Shown here: positions 22,792 to 34,338 of the stretch, piece after piece
Position numbering within the stretch: position 1 is the first letter of the stretch
Layout: the number at the start of each line of letters is the position of its first letter
NCBI RefSeq assembly: GCF_004210375.1
Contig: NC_134834.1
Coordinates: forward strand, 92,942,170-93,006,169
DNA length: 64,000 nucleotides
Reading direction: 5' to 3'
From: Tachypleus tridentatus
Lineage: Eukaryota > Arthropoda > Merostomata > Xiphosura > Limulidae
Notes under the pieces: model-generated
What the model was told of the DNA's origin: nothing
The model's input: only the letters and a program-made list of their open reading frames with translations
The model's database searches: none
Program-made: the position numbers and the translations under genes

Positions 22792-24808
22792 CCTCTACTG
22801 ATAACTGTATGGTCCTCATAAGGCTGTTACCAATCCCATTAGACACTTCACAAGTGTATGATCCTTTGTCATTTTGTGTGATGCCTAAAATCCTTAGAGA
22901 ACCATCTTCAAGTAAGCCAGTTCTTGCATCTTCTACAACAGGCACCAACCTATCACCTATAGTGAACATCAGATAACAAAGTATATTTTCTTCCCAAACA
23001 CTTTTTACCCGTATACAAAAACAAAATGTTATAAATCTTTGCATTTTAGATAGATAACAAATAACCAATCTAATTAAACGTCTTCAAATTAAATACGTTC
23101 TTTTAACACAATAATTACGAGAGAAAATAACTGTATCGTATAAAACGTTTGATGTTTTTTGCAACTTACTTATCTATGATGTTCCTGACATTAAACTGTG
23201 AATGTTTACTTGCTTTAAAGACAATGTATGTTTTATAATATTAATTCTCGTATAAAACGCAACTGTCGTTATGTTATTTATAAATACAGATTATAACTGA
23301 TTCTCCAGTTTGCTTTGAAATTAAACCACGACTTGATACTTACTAGTAAAAAAAATAGTGTCACGTACCCTGGCGGCGTTTCCAGCGAATAGAGGGACGA
23401 GGGTATCCCCAAGCACTACATTTTAACACTATGTCTTCTCGTATGGCTGCTGATATATCTCGTGGTTCATGCTTCCATTTAGGAGATCCTGTTCATACCA
23501 CAAGAAACAAAATAAATTTCTAATCAAATAAGTAGTTTATTAATTTTTCATTAAAGTTAAGTTTAGTATCGCTCTAATGATGTGTAATATTTAAACCATA
23601 ATACCTTATTTAATTCTGTACGTTTAAGCTGTCTGTATTTAGTTTATTACAATTATTTTCTATCGTTCCAGTTGTATTTTGGTTAAATATACTTTATTAA
23701 TTAATGGGCTGTATTTTTAATGCATTTTTTTTTCAAAGAAGGAACAACGTTTACGTTAGTTTAAAAATGTCCTGATTGGGAACTATAATAATTTTTATAT
23801 TGAAAACAATCCAAACCTGAATATTAATGTCAAGTTTGTTTTCCACTTTCTTTTACTAATTCCCTTTTAACGTTAATAAGACCATTTATTTCATGTGAAC
23901 AAATTATATTATATTAATTCTCTCTCTCACACACACATATAAATTCAGGAACTACTTTCCCTAGCCTTCGCAATCAGGACTATTTTTCTGTTCGATATTA
24001 AAAATGAAAATAACACATATAAGAGAATGATGTTAATTATGTTTCTCACACCTTACCTTTTACAAGAAGCTGAGCTGTGTATCTATCTTCTTCGCTCGAA
24101 CTCTGGGCTACACACGAATAGTTCCCAGATGATTCTACTGATGGACTTTGAACCACCAACACAGAGAAAGTTTTATGGTCTAAAATTTTCCATCGTTTCT
24201 CAGATTGTATTCTAGAAGAATCTTTAAACCACGTAAATTTCACTTCATTTTTACCACCAACAACACTACAGAGAGTCTGCACATCTTGTCCTTCTTGTAT
24301 GTCACGTGGGAACTGAAAAGGCTGAATTTCTAAACCTGAAACATAAAGACGTTGAAAGTTGTAATGAATAAAACTTGATCAAAAGTAATGTAATGTATAT
24401 ATATATATATCGAAATGTATATATTTATGCGTTGAATATTATTACATTATTTTGGGATCTTCTCGTGTTGCGAGATTCTAACATTGTTTAAAACTACGTT
24501 TTGTGTAATATTATTTCTATTTTTATTGTGATAAAGTAAATATTAATTAAACAATCCTTCGGTTGTGACCAAGAACATCTACGTGACTCTCGATATTTCA
24601 ATTTGTTTGTGTACATTGTAATTCTCGCTTAATATATTAATAAAAACGACTGAATAATTTTACACAATATAAACTTGATTATAATTCATTATTATTAGTA
24701 TTTAAAGTAACTTAACTTCTTACCTTCACAGAATGCACCGTAAGCAAATATTGTCACACTCCACGTTATCCAACTAAAAACTGGAGACAAAACACTTACA
24801 CCCGCCAT
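22792..24808 (-). CDS. sDscam-beta-like variable cassette A (signal + Ig1 + Ig2), first in the array
   Basis: Four coding exons on the minus strand: 24808-24724 (signal peptide, begins MAGVSVLSPVF), 24335-24057 (Ig1), 23488-23369 (first half of Ig2) and 22956-22792 (second half of Ig2). Together they give 649 nt, 216 residues ending in phase 1 for a downstream constant exon. Donors read GTAAGA, GTAAGG, GTACGT and GTACCA. Ig1 opens with the family motif EIQPFQFPRDIQEGQ, has the tryptophan in FTWFKDS and closes with SSGNYSCVAQ. It is one residue shorter than most Ig1 exons here. Ig2 has GSPKWKHEP, LKCSAWGYPRP, IRWKR and YTCEVSNGIG. The NYS sequon beside the Ig1 cysteine is a likely N-glycosylation site. 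There is 7.8 kb of repeat-filled spacer before cassette B, much more than between the other cassettes. Confidence 0.87.
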
Positions 24809-25017
24809 TGTGAATTAGTGCAATCCACTTCAGAATATCTCTGTTATTCAACTCAGTTCCTCATCAAAATTTCCAGGGGCAAAGAGTGTGGACTTGAAGC
24901 AAGGCTCCTAAGTTTACTATATTATATGTTTAGTAACACCTGTCATAAAGTGTTACCATACAGCTTTATGGCATGGTAGAATAGTGAACCGAGTATCATT
25001 CGAATCGCAAAACTTCA

Positions 25018-25100
25018 CCCAAATATGGCGTCAGTAAGTAAGCAAAACTACACACATCCTTTTTATTTGTGATTTAGTAGCTCTTAAGCGCCACGTAGTG
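25018..25100 (-). promoter_or_regulatory. Promoter block of cassette A (YY1-like + GGCGCT element)
   Basis: The plus strand reads caaatatggcgtcag at 25019-25033 and aagcgccacgtagtg at 25086-25100, spaced 61 bp. On the gene strand the distal element is CACTACGTGGCGCTT, the closest of the six to the vertebrate CTCF core CACTAGGGGGCGCT. The proximal element is about 210 bp upstream of the ATG at 24808. Confidence 0.6.
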
Positions 25101-25519
25101 TTGTTTCAATACATTATAATTTATTAGAATAATCTATAAAACTGTTAATAAAACGCTGACATATTTTAATGAGCATAAGTGTTCGAAATTTTGGTCAACT
25201 AGATTTTCGTTTAAAGTTGTTAAATTATGAGTTACTTTACCTTCTTTGTACACGAAACGCAAAAAGTAAATAAAACAAAACCACCAAACGATGTTTCCTT
25301 CTAATTTTCCACTTCCTTCAGAAACTTCCTATGGTGACTTCGATAGACTTCTAAAAGTTTCAACCATTTCAGTTTTCCACTGTGCAAGTGTAATACTTAC
25401 TATGATTTTGTGTAATAGTCAAAATTCATCTTTTCAACCTTTAACTAACTTAAATTAAACTTATGTCTAGCTAAAATGAATGTGTTTATTGTTTAATAAG
25501 TTAGCCTTACAAAGGTTTC

Positions 25520-25796
25520 GGTTTTGCTTGTTTAGAATTTCGCGCAAAGCTACACGAGGGCTGTCTGCGTTAGCCGTCCATAATTTAGCAGTGTAAGACT
25601 ACAGGGAAAGAAGCAAGTCATCACCACCCACCGCCAACTCTTGGGCTACTCTTTTACCAACGAATAGTGGGATTGATCTAACATTATAACGTCCCCACGA
25701 CTGAAAGGGCGAGCATGTTTAGTGTGATGGTGATTCGAACCTGCGACTCTCTGATTACGAGTCGAGTGCATTAACCACCTGGCCTTGCTGGGCCGC
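25520..25796 (-). mobile_element. tRNA-derived SINE, family 1
   Basis: Reverse-orientation copy just upstream of the cassette A promoter. It runs from the tail (tagaatttcgcgcaaagctac) to the head (ggccttgctgggccg) with the full-length body. Confidence 0.85.
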
Positions 25797-26204
25797 CTTA
25801 CAAAGGATTGTATTAACAAATAAACTACTGCACGTCCGTTACTGCTTAACTGGCTTACCTATTCGTTTCATCATGGGTATGTGATATCTGTATTTCTCAC
25901 ATGGTTAAATAACACTATTGTCTTAAGTTTGCCATTTTCATTCTGTAAAGCCTATAGGTAACCATAACCGTGACTTATAGCTGTATATTAAAATAAATAA
26001 AGTTATAGTTCTGGATTTCTGGAAAAATTACGTTAATAATGCAAACCTAATTTGAGGTTTCATTTTGTTTTTAAATTAATAACGATATTTCAAACACATT
26101 TGATTTTAACGAGTCTAAATCTATTTGTAGGATATTTATCAAATTTCCATTACTTAACTGAAGATAAAATACGTATGTATACTTCAGAAATATGAGGTTC
26201 CTCG

Positions 26205-26305
26205 ATGACTTATAGCACTAAATATAGATTTTCAATAACTATGGTTAACAGAGCACAGATAGCTAGCTCACTGTGTAAGTTTGTGCGTAAGAACAACCAA
26301 ACACA
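26205..26305 (+). mobile_element. tRNA-derived SINE, family 2, diverged
   Basis: Forward copy: ttcaataactatggttaaca, then gagcacagatagctagctca and tttgtgcgtaagaacaacca. Confidence 0.6.
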
Positions 26306-26334
26306 CAGAAACTACAGTCAGATATCTGTTGTAA

Positions 26335-26495
26335 GCATGTGAGCCCTTTCTGTTCGTTAGTAAAAGAGTAGCCCAAGCCTTGTCAGTGGGTGGTGATGAC
26401 TAACTGTCTTCCTTCTAGTCTTACACTGCTAAATTAGGAGTGGCCACCCCAGATAACCTTTGTGCCTTTGTTCAAAAATTCAAAACAAACAAACC
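26335..26495 (+). mobile_element. tRNA-derived SINE, family 1, 3' half
   Basis: Forward 3' part only: tctgttcgttagtaaaagag, then tcagtgggtggtgatgacta, ending aaaattcaaaacaaacaaac. Confidence 0.7.
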
Positions 26496-27042
26496 TTTCT
26501 GCTCATTGTTGGGCCAGTTTCACAACAGTAACTTATTACGTTCATTACTATAAGTATTTCATAAAGTTAAAACACTTTTCAATAAAGGAAGACACTTGTT
26601 ACTGGACGCCGTTCCAATTCACTCAGTTCATGTAAGACTTCGAAATTCCAATTATGAAAATATGGCACAGTCATCCGAAAAACAAAATATTCACTGTATT
26701 TCTATTGCCTGTAATCACGAAATACGTTATTTAAGTATGCAAGGACATAAATTGGTCCTTTACACACATCAGACATAGATGATACCAAAATATTAACCGG
26801 CCATGTTATAGAACAAGCTAGAGTTCTCTGATTTATTCAGTACTAAACTGTTTTCTGAAATTATATTGATATTTTAAACAAAAGTTTATGTCCATCTTAA
26901 ATATACCTCATTTAATTTCATCATGCAAACAACTATCGTTGAAACTGTAACTTATTTACCATTTATTTTAATTTAAGTAGGCCAAACTATGACATGGATA
27001 ATATAAATATGTATCTTTTTTACCGAAAACTATGTATATAAT

Positions 27043-27470
27043 GTGTTTGTTTGTTTGTTTTGAATTAAGCACAAAGCTACTCAATGAACCTTCTTACCAA
27101 ATTTGAAGATCCATTCACAGGAGGCAAAGTGGTGGCAAAAAAACAACAAAAAACACAGAAACACACACACACAAACTCTCATACAATCACAAAATGCAAA
27201 ATGGAAAATTGAAGATTTGTGTAAATTTCCATACGGACTCAATGAACCTTCATACCAGATTTGGTGAAAATCCATTTACAGGGGCGAAGTAGTGTTAAAA
27301 AAATGATAAAACGTTCATAAAATCCGTAAAACGATATTTTAAAATGAAATTAGTTTGTATCCTTTGTATGGACCTAATGATTCTCCATACCAATTTTGGT
27401 GGAAGTCCACCCTCACTCTACGAAGTAGTTATGTAAATACACAACGGACGATATTGTTAGATTTATATAG
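27043..27470. repeat. SINE tail fragment followed by diverged tandem repeat
   Basis: After a family-1 SINE 3' tail (27043-27085), three diverged copies of a segment follow: ccttcttaccaaatttgaag (27089), ccttcataccagatttggtg (27247) and ttctccataccaattttggtg (position 27381, abbreviated), each followed by a gcaaagtgg/gcgaagtag-like motif. It is of mobile-element type but unclassified. Confidence 0.6.
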
Positions 27471-30115
27471 ATTCAAATAATCCAATTAAAAAACCAGAAA
27501 GTTACTTTTAAAGCTAATACTAAAACAATGCCTAACTGCTTTTTTTTCATCAGAAAGACAATTTATGTAAATGTAAAAGTAACGGTTCGAATCCGTGCCA
27601 TGCCATGAGCTATTTTCAGCAGTTTAAACTTTAGGTGGGTTATATCGGCAGCAGTCATTCGCAAAGTGTGAATTACGTTGACTGGCTATTTTCCTGTTGG
27701 TCAGTATTTCAAAATTAAATACGAAGACAGATAGTATTAGTGACGTTTCTATAAAGCCTGAAAAATACGAATAATTTGTTTAAATAATAATTTCCAATGC
27801 CTGAGGTGTTTTTGTTTTCCATCCATTTATCAAACTTAACACTTACTAACTTACGCGAACAAGTAGCATTCTTTAGTTGACTTATTAACAACAACTGAAA
27901 AAAGTTAAAAACCAGGTAATCCTACGAAGAGAACTTAAAATATGCAAATGTTTTTTACAACAAGCTAAACATAGCAATAAGTTTTGGTAACATATTTTCT
28001 TCACTGGTTATTTCGAGGTACAATGACACATATAATAGGGCTTAATTTAAAGCAAATCTAAAATTAGCTTAATGGACGGTATTATCTTGGGGATGGTTAC
28101 ACTTTACGGAGCCAAACCACATTGACCTCTCCGCTAGGCGGCCGATCCTGATAATGATCCAATTTTCTATGTAAAAAATATATAACTTTTTTAAAATAGT
28201 TTACATAAATACTTCAGAACCTCAAAATTATGCGTGCATAAAGCAATTATAGGGCAATAAATGTTTATATTTTTCAGTGAGCTTTATAAATATTGTTCGT
28301 TGCATTGTCGCCAAACTACGCTCTCTTGAATTGGATGTTTACTTTTACACGGTATGTTTTTTATGTTCTATGATGATTGGACAATATTTTAAATTTTTTC
28401 TCAGTTTTTGAAGCATTTTTCAGATCATCATTGATGAAAAGGAATCGACTATCACATTCGTATCGTTCTTTCTTGTAATATCTGAAATTAAGCTTGTCTG
28501 ATATTGCACTCGTATAATTACTTGTCTGTAACTTGGAGTTGTTTTGACCTTTCATAGAGCATAATATGGTTATAAAAAGTTTAATATATTTACTACAATA
28601 TGTGTATTGTACGCCTTAGGGCGTAAAACACTTTAATGCATCGTTCTTCAGACCTTCCTGGTCCAGCGTAGCTGGGTGGTCAAAGAGCTCTATTAGTAAT
28701 CTGACGGTCGTGGGTTCGAATCTCCGTTACACAAAACATACTCGCCCTTTCAGCCGTGAGAACCTTATAATATGACGCTGAAGTCCATTATTCGTTGGTA
28801 AAAGAGTACGCCAAGAGTTGGCGGTTGGTGGTGATGACTATACGCTTTTCCTCCAACGCAGATAGCCCTAGTGTAACTTTGTGGAAAATTCAAAAATAAA
28901 TAAACAAACCCAAACCTTCGTCATCCTCAAATCTCTGTAATAAGTATGGCTTAATTTTTCTTAATAAAAGTACATTACAACGATTAATTTTGCATTATTG
29001 TAGCATTGACTTTACCCTTATAATTCATGTACCCCCAAGACAGCATTTTCACACCTTAGAAAATATTGATTTAGAGACTATATATACATATAATTTTTTA
29101 TTTTGTAAAAGAGTCACTTCAACATAAAAATCATGAAATTTTATTAGTCCCGCGGTGGACACAACAGATATCCCACTATGGCTATGTTAAAACAAAATCA
29201 TACAAAAAGACATAACAGAACTGTATGATAGCATTTGAAACGCGTACTGTGATAGTTTGGTATTCATTATGTTACATTTTGAATAGATGTAACAGGAAAA
29301 CTGCTTTAAATCCATTATAAGCTCAGAATTACAACTAATGATCAGTTACTTTCAAAAGCAGGAAAACTTGTTACGAAAATATATCAGACAAATATGCAAA
29401 CTGATTCAGTTAATAGCATGTAGACGAACTACGGAACAGTACGTCTTGTATCAGGACAAAATATTGTAGTGATGAGAAGAACATTGGAAAAACTTTACCA
29501 TCTTCTAGAGGAAATCTTTGACCATGGACGAAACAATTACGTAAACACTTTGCACTCACGTGTACTGAGGTCAAACAATTATACAAAAATTGTTCTAGTG
29601 TAAAATTATGTTTTAGTCCGGATATAAACTGAAGAAAAACCTAAAAATCTGTAGGATAATAACAATTAAGACATGTTGATAATTATTCATCTAAGAAACT
29701 AACTAAAAGAATAGTTTAATGTTATTCCAGAATTTCATCATTGAAGTTCAAGCCAGGAAATGTATGATGAACCTTTTAAATAAAATCCCTATAATAAAGT
29801 ATTCGAGTGTTTAGTAAATATATGTGTGTGATGCCAGAATTTAAGTTCTTTGTATTAACGAAAGTTGCAGAATTATTTAGAAATTGGTATTATGTGCTGT
29901 AAGTACTCATTTGTTGTGTAATTATCTTTCCATAAAACTCTTTTTCACCCAACAGCAGAGTTTTACTAATTTTTTTCTCAGTACGGTCTTATTACTTTGT
30001 GCAGTAAGTAAGTTCACTCAGTCATGATCTCGGAATATACTTAAAGATCGTACACTATAACTTCTATCATTACCAGATGAAACGTCTTTACGTTGCTTAT
30101 TGACGTGACATAGAA
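27471..30115. other. Intergenic, no gene seen
   Basis: AT-rich sequence holding only the SINE at 28.66-28.91 kb and a possible family-2 SINE scrap near 29.15 kb (cgcggtggacacaacagata). Confidence 0.6.
28662..28912 (+). mobile_element. tRNA-derived SINE, family 1
   Basis: Forward copy with B box GGTTCGAATCTCC near 28714, the CTCGCCCTTTCAGCCGTG segment and an aaataaataaacaaac tail. Moderately diverged. Confidence 0.8.
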
Positions 30116-31300
30116 TAATAATATTCCTCTGTTTCTCTTGTAATAACCTTCTTCTGTTACTTTTTTAATAACCTTCATATGTTACTCTTTTAATAACCTT
30201 CTTCTTTTACTCTTTTAATAACTTTCTTCTGTTGCTCTTTTAATAACCTTCTTCTTTTACTCTTTTAATAACCTTCTTCTATTACTCTTTTAATAACCTT
30301 CATATGTTACTCTTTTAATAACCTTCTTCTTTTACTCTTTTGATAACCTTCTTCTGTTGCTCTTTTAATAACCTTCTTCTGTTGCTCTTGTAATAACCTT
30401 CTTATGTCTTTTGATAACTTTCTTTTGTTGTTTTAACCTTCTTCTTTGTTACTTTTTTAATAACCATCTTCTGTTACTCTTTTGAATAACCTTCTGTTAC
30501 CTTAACTGTTGTTTTTTTAATAACCACCTTCTGTTACCACCTTCTTTTTTTTTAATAACCATTTTCTGTTACTTTTTTAATAACCTTTTATTATTCTTTC
30601 TGTTGTAATAACCTTTAACTTTTTAACCTTTCTTTTATTTTACTTCGTTGTTCTCGTAATAATCTTCTTTTACTTTTTAATAACTCTCTTTGATAACCTT
30701 CTTCTGTTGTCTTTTAATAACCTTCTTATGTTACTTTTTTAATAACCATCTTCTTTACTCTTTTGATAACCATCTTCTGTTACTCTTTTAATAACCATTT
30801 TCTGTTACTCTTTTAATAACCATCTGTTGTTTTTAATAACCACTTCTGTTACTCTTTTAATAACCATCTTCTGTTACTCTTTTAATAACCATTTTCTGTT
30901 GCTCTTTTAATAACCACCTTCTGTTGCTCTTTTAATAACCACCTTCTGTTGCTCTTTTAATAACCACCTTCTGTTACTCTTTTAATAACCTTCTTCTGTT
31001 GCTCTCGTAATAACCTTCTTCTTTTACTCTTTTGATAACCTTCTTCTGTTGCTCTTTTAATAACCTTCTTCTGTTACTCTTTTAATAACCATCTTCTGTT
31101 ACTCTTTTGATAACCATCTTCTGTTACTCTTTTAATAACCATTTTCTGTTGCTCTTTTAATAACCTTCTTCTGTTACTCTTTTAATAACCATCTTCTGTT
31201 ACTCTTTTAATAACCATTTTCTGTTGCTTTTTTAATAACATTATTCGTTGCTGTTGTAATAACCTTCTTCTATTACTCTTGTAATAATCTTCTTTTATCA
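30116..31300. repeat. Large degenerate minisatellite, 24-bp unit
   Basis: About 1.2 kb of a 24-bp unit (ttactcttttaataaccttc and variants), some 45 copies. The order is regular at both ends and scrambled with short deletions around 30400-30720. One strand is strongly pyrimidine-rich. Confidence 0.95.
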
Positions 31301-32009
31301 CTTTTAAAAGACCTAGAAAATGTAGTAACCCAATGAATTTAAATATAATTTGTATTTTAGAAACATCTTTTCATGTAATTCAGCGGTAATTCTGAATCGC
31401 TAAAAATTTGGTTTCGATACACGAGGTAAGCACTTAATCTTTTGTGTAAGTTTGTCTTTAATAATAAAGAAATGAATCTTAGAAACGCTACAATGGAGAA
31501 ATATATGAAGACGATTAGTTTGTGAAAGGTATTTTCTGTATTCCAACCAGAAATATAAACATCTGATTACGTTTTGAAACAATCAGCGTAATTGCGAAAA
31601 GATATTTACCAGTTGGATGTTTAGTTGAAATAGAACATTAGTAAAGGTGTATTTTATGTTTGTTTCACTAAAATGACCGAGTAAAAGTCTACTTAAATTA
31701 TGTTGAAGTTCAAATACGAAAAAGATCTGACTCAAAGGGCATTTAGAACAACACATAAGTGAATAAACATTGTATCTCTCATATACCTATTGGACGCTAT
31801 GAACTGGCTCATATATTTAAGGTCATGATAAATTTATTTCTAACAGAATTAGTAATTTGTTTTACACAAACCTTTTCGATGCTATTTATTGGTTTATTTA
31901 TTCAAGATCATGGGAAATCCTTTCCAACAGAATGAATAATATGTCTTACAGAAACCCTTTGGATGCTGTTAACTGAGGTTATTTCTTTAAGGTCATGAAA
32001 AATCTGCTG

Positions 32010-32250
32010 CTTATGAGTTCAAGTTCTTTTCACATCTCGCCAGACATTCTCGTGTTTTTATTCTTGAGAGCGTTATAATGTAAGGTCAATCACATTATTT
32101 GTTAGGAAAGAAAGTAACCCAAGAGTTGACGGAGTGTTGTGATCACTTGATGAATTCCAATTAGTATTTCACTACTATATTAGGGACAGCTGGCATAGAT
32201 AGCCCTCGAGCAGCTTTCAATGAAATTCAAAACAACGAAGCAAGTGATGT
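32010..32250 (+). mobile_element. tRNA-derived SINE, family 1, old copy
   Basis: A diverged forward copy recognised by gttataatgtaaggtcaatc, gtaacccaagagttgacgg and gggacagctggcatagatag. It lies just before the young copy at 32352. Confidence 0.65.
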
Positions 32251-32351
32251 TACCAAAAGGAGACAAAGAGATAATAGAATATTGTAGAAACATTAAACAA
32301 ATGCATTCCAGAGATAATTGCAAAACACTTCATGAGGGTAAAACTGAAACA

Positions 32352-32629
32352 TTGGCCCGGCATGGCCAAGCGTGTTAAGGCGTGCGACTCGTAATCTGAG
32401 GGTCGCGGGTTCGCATCCCGGTCGCGCCAAACATCCTCGCCCTTTCAGCCGTGGGGGCGTTATAATGTGATGGTCAATCCCACTATTCGTTGGTAAAAGA
32501 GTAGCCCAAGAGTTGGCTGTGGGTGGCGATGACTAGCTGTTTTCTCTCTAGTCTTACACTGCTAAATTAGGGACGGCTAGCATAGATAGCCCTCGAATAG
32601 CTTTGTGCGAAATTCCAAAACAAACAAAC
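32352..32629 (+). mobile_element. tRNA-derived SINE, family 1, complete with target duplications
   Basis: The element begins ttggcccggcatggccaagc and has a tRNA-like head with a GGTTCGCATCC B box near 32408. The body includes CCCACTATTCGTTGG and AGTAGCCCAAGAGTTGGC, and the tail is GCGAAATTCCAAAACAAACA. A perfect 12-bp direct repeat, aaaactgaaaca, flanks it at 32340-32351 and 32630-32641. This is one of the best-preserved copies and works as the local reference. Confidence 0.9.
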
Positions 32630-32649
32630 AAAACTGAAACAGTTTTATA

Positions 32650-34330
32650 GAAATAAAACGCACAGAGATAAAAAATGTATTGCACAAACATTACTAAAAC
32701 CTGAAGTGATCCAGTTTAATGATTTTGTTAAGAAGCATCCTGAAAAACTAAGCCAGACCAATTTAGTCAGAGCTGGAGTAAATATCATACAATTTGAAAC
32801 CTAAAGGAAAATACAAATAAAATCGTAGAAATGTTGTTAAAGATGAAATGGAATAGGTCAGAAATAACTACAGATATGTCAAGCTTTGAAAAGGTTACTG
32901 CATATGTAGATGAGGGTAGGAGTGTAGATTTCGTATATCTGGATCTTCAGAAAGTAGTAGACAATGTGCCACATAAAAGGTTTGTAAAGAAACTTTTCTC
33001 TATAGATGTGGAAAATAAGTTAGCTAATTGCATAAAATACTGGCTGGATATAAGAAAGCAGAGGGTTGTTATAAATTGAGTTCAGTCAAACTGGATTAAT
33101 GTTGCAAATGGAGCACCTCAATGCTCAGTCATAGGATAATTGCCGTTTTTTGATTTATATCAATGTCATAGATCAATAATTTACTTAAATTTGCTGATGA
33201 CATGAAGGTCTTGGGTGTTGCAGACATTGAAGAAGGTGCCGCTGCTTTACAAAAGGATTTAGATCATTTAGTGAGTTGGGTCATAAATGGCAGATGGGTT
33301 TTAATTATTATAAGTACAAGATATTGCATGTAGGTTGTCATAATTTGAATTGTAAGTATAATTTGGTTGGGAATAATATTAACATTGTCATGAAAGTAAA
33401 GGATCTTGGTGTAGTGGATGATCAGTCTCTTAAGCCATCCAAGCAATGTGTTGGGTAGTATGGTAAGTAGTATTTTATGTACAGAAATGTTGAATACAAG
33501 TTTATAGAGATTATAATTTTATTGTATAGGTTACTGGGTAAGTCACATTTGGAATATTATGTTCAGTCTTGGGCTCCTTAGCTTAGAGAAAACATTGAAC
33601 TGTTAAAAAGAGTTCAGAGGAGAGTTACTAAAATGGTACCTTGGATAGAGATGTTGTTATACAGGAGGGATTAATATTGTTAAAGGAATTAATAGTGTTG
33701 ATGCAGCATCATTTTCATACTTAACAGAGAGAACTATAGAGCTAGGGGACACAAATATACATCTAGGCAATTTTGTTTGTTTGTTTGTTTGTACTGGAAT
33801 TTCGCACAAAGCTACTCGAGGGCTATCTGTGCTAGCCGTCCCTAATTTAGTAGTGTAAGACTAGAGGGAAGGCAGCTAGTCATCACCACCCACCGCCAAC
33901 TCTTGGGCTACTCTTTTACCAACGAATAGTGGGATTGACCGTAACATTATACACCCCACGGCTGGGAGGGCGAGCATGTTTAGCGCGACGCGGGCGCGAA
34001 CCCGCAACCCTCGGATTACGAGTCGCACGCCTTACGCGCTTGGCCATACATATAGGCAAGATAGAAGCTTTCTTCACATAAGATCATTTTATTTTTCAAA
34101 GATGGTGGTTGGCCTAAGGAATGAAATGATTGCGGATGTTGTGGAAACAGTAAATTTGGCTGAGTTTACAAGAAACCTTGACGGATATATAAATGATAAG
34201 ATCTGCCTTCAATTTGTGTATTTAATAGTTTCAGCTTGGCTTACAGAATGGGACAGCCTAGATGGATCAACAGATCCCGTGTTGTCTCTAAATATTCTGT
34301 TAAGTTGATGCCGAAGAAAACTAAAAGTAA
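32650..34330 (+). mobile_element. CR1-like LINE fragment, 5' truncated, broken by SINE insertion
   Basis: Plus-strand frames give reverse transcriptase motifs in order: TAYVDEGRSVDFVYLDLQKV followed by VPHKRFVKKL (about 32905-33000), KYWLDIRKQRVVIN (to 33079), NVANGAPQCSVIG (33100-33135, the palm motif), FADDMKVLG-like FADD residues near 33190, LHVGCHNLNCKYNLVG (33330), VKDLGVVDDQSLKPSKQCV (33400), SHLEYYVQSWAP-like residues near 33550 and LRNEMIADVVETVNLAEFTR (from 34110). This order and spacing fit the CR1/L2 group. There are multiple frame changes and stops. A minus-strand family-1 SINE at about 33771-34043 interrupts it, and another lies just past its 3' end. Confidence 0.75.
33771..34043 (-). 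mobile_element. tRNA-derived SINE, family 1, inserted in a LINE
   Basis: This is a reverse-orientation copy with its GTTTGTTTGTTT tail at the left and the tRNA-like head (acgcgcttggccat) at the right. A 14-bp direct repeat with one mismatch (atacatctaggcaa / atacatataggcaa) flanks it near 33757 and 34044. It is younger than the CR1-like LINE it interrupts. Confidence 0.85.
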
Positions 34331-34338
34331 GGTTTCAG

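Larger units (their letters stand above)
1..25092 (-). other. 5' variable region of a short Dscam (sDscam-beta-like) gene
   Basis: The minus strand carries a head-to-tail array of immunoglobulin cassettes. Each cassette encodes a signal peptide plus Ig1 and Ig2 and has its own promoter-like block upstream. Chelicerate short Dscams are known to be built this way: alternative promoters choose one 5' cassette, which is spliced to constant exons for a further Ig domain, fibronectin III domains, a membrane segment and a cytoplasmic tail. What is seen: five complete and one partial cassette in the same orientation, all splice junctions in phase 1, and conserved Ig residues. What is inferred: the constant exons lie left of base 1. 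The two-Ig cassette layout matches the beta type rather than the alpha type, whose cassettes encode only Ig1. I found no further cassette between 25 and 64 kb, so cassette A is probably the most 5' one. The product should be a cell-surface, probably neuronal, homophilic adhesion receptor. Confidence 0.88.

Noticed and set aside
32352-32450. Functional tRNA gene
   Set aside because: The A- and B-box-like head belongs to a dispersed SINE with a fixed body and tail and target duplications. The same applies to all other tRNA-like heads here.
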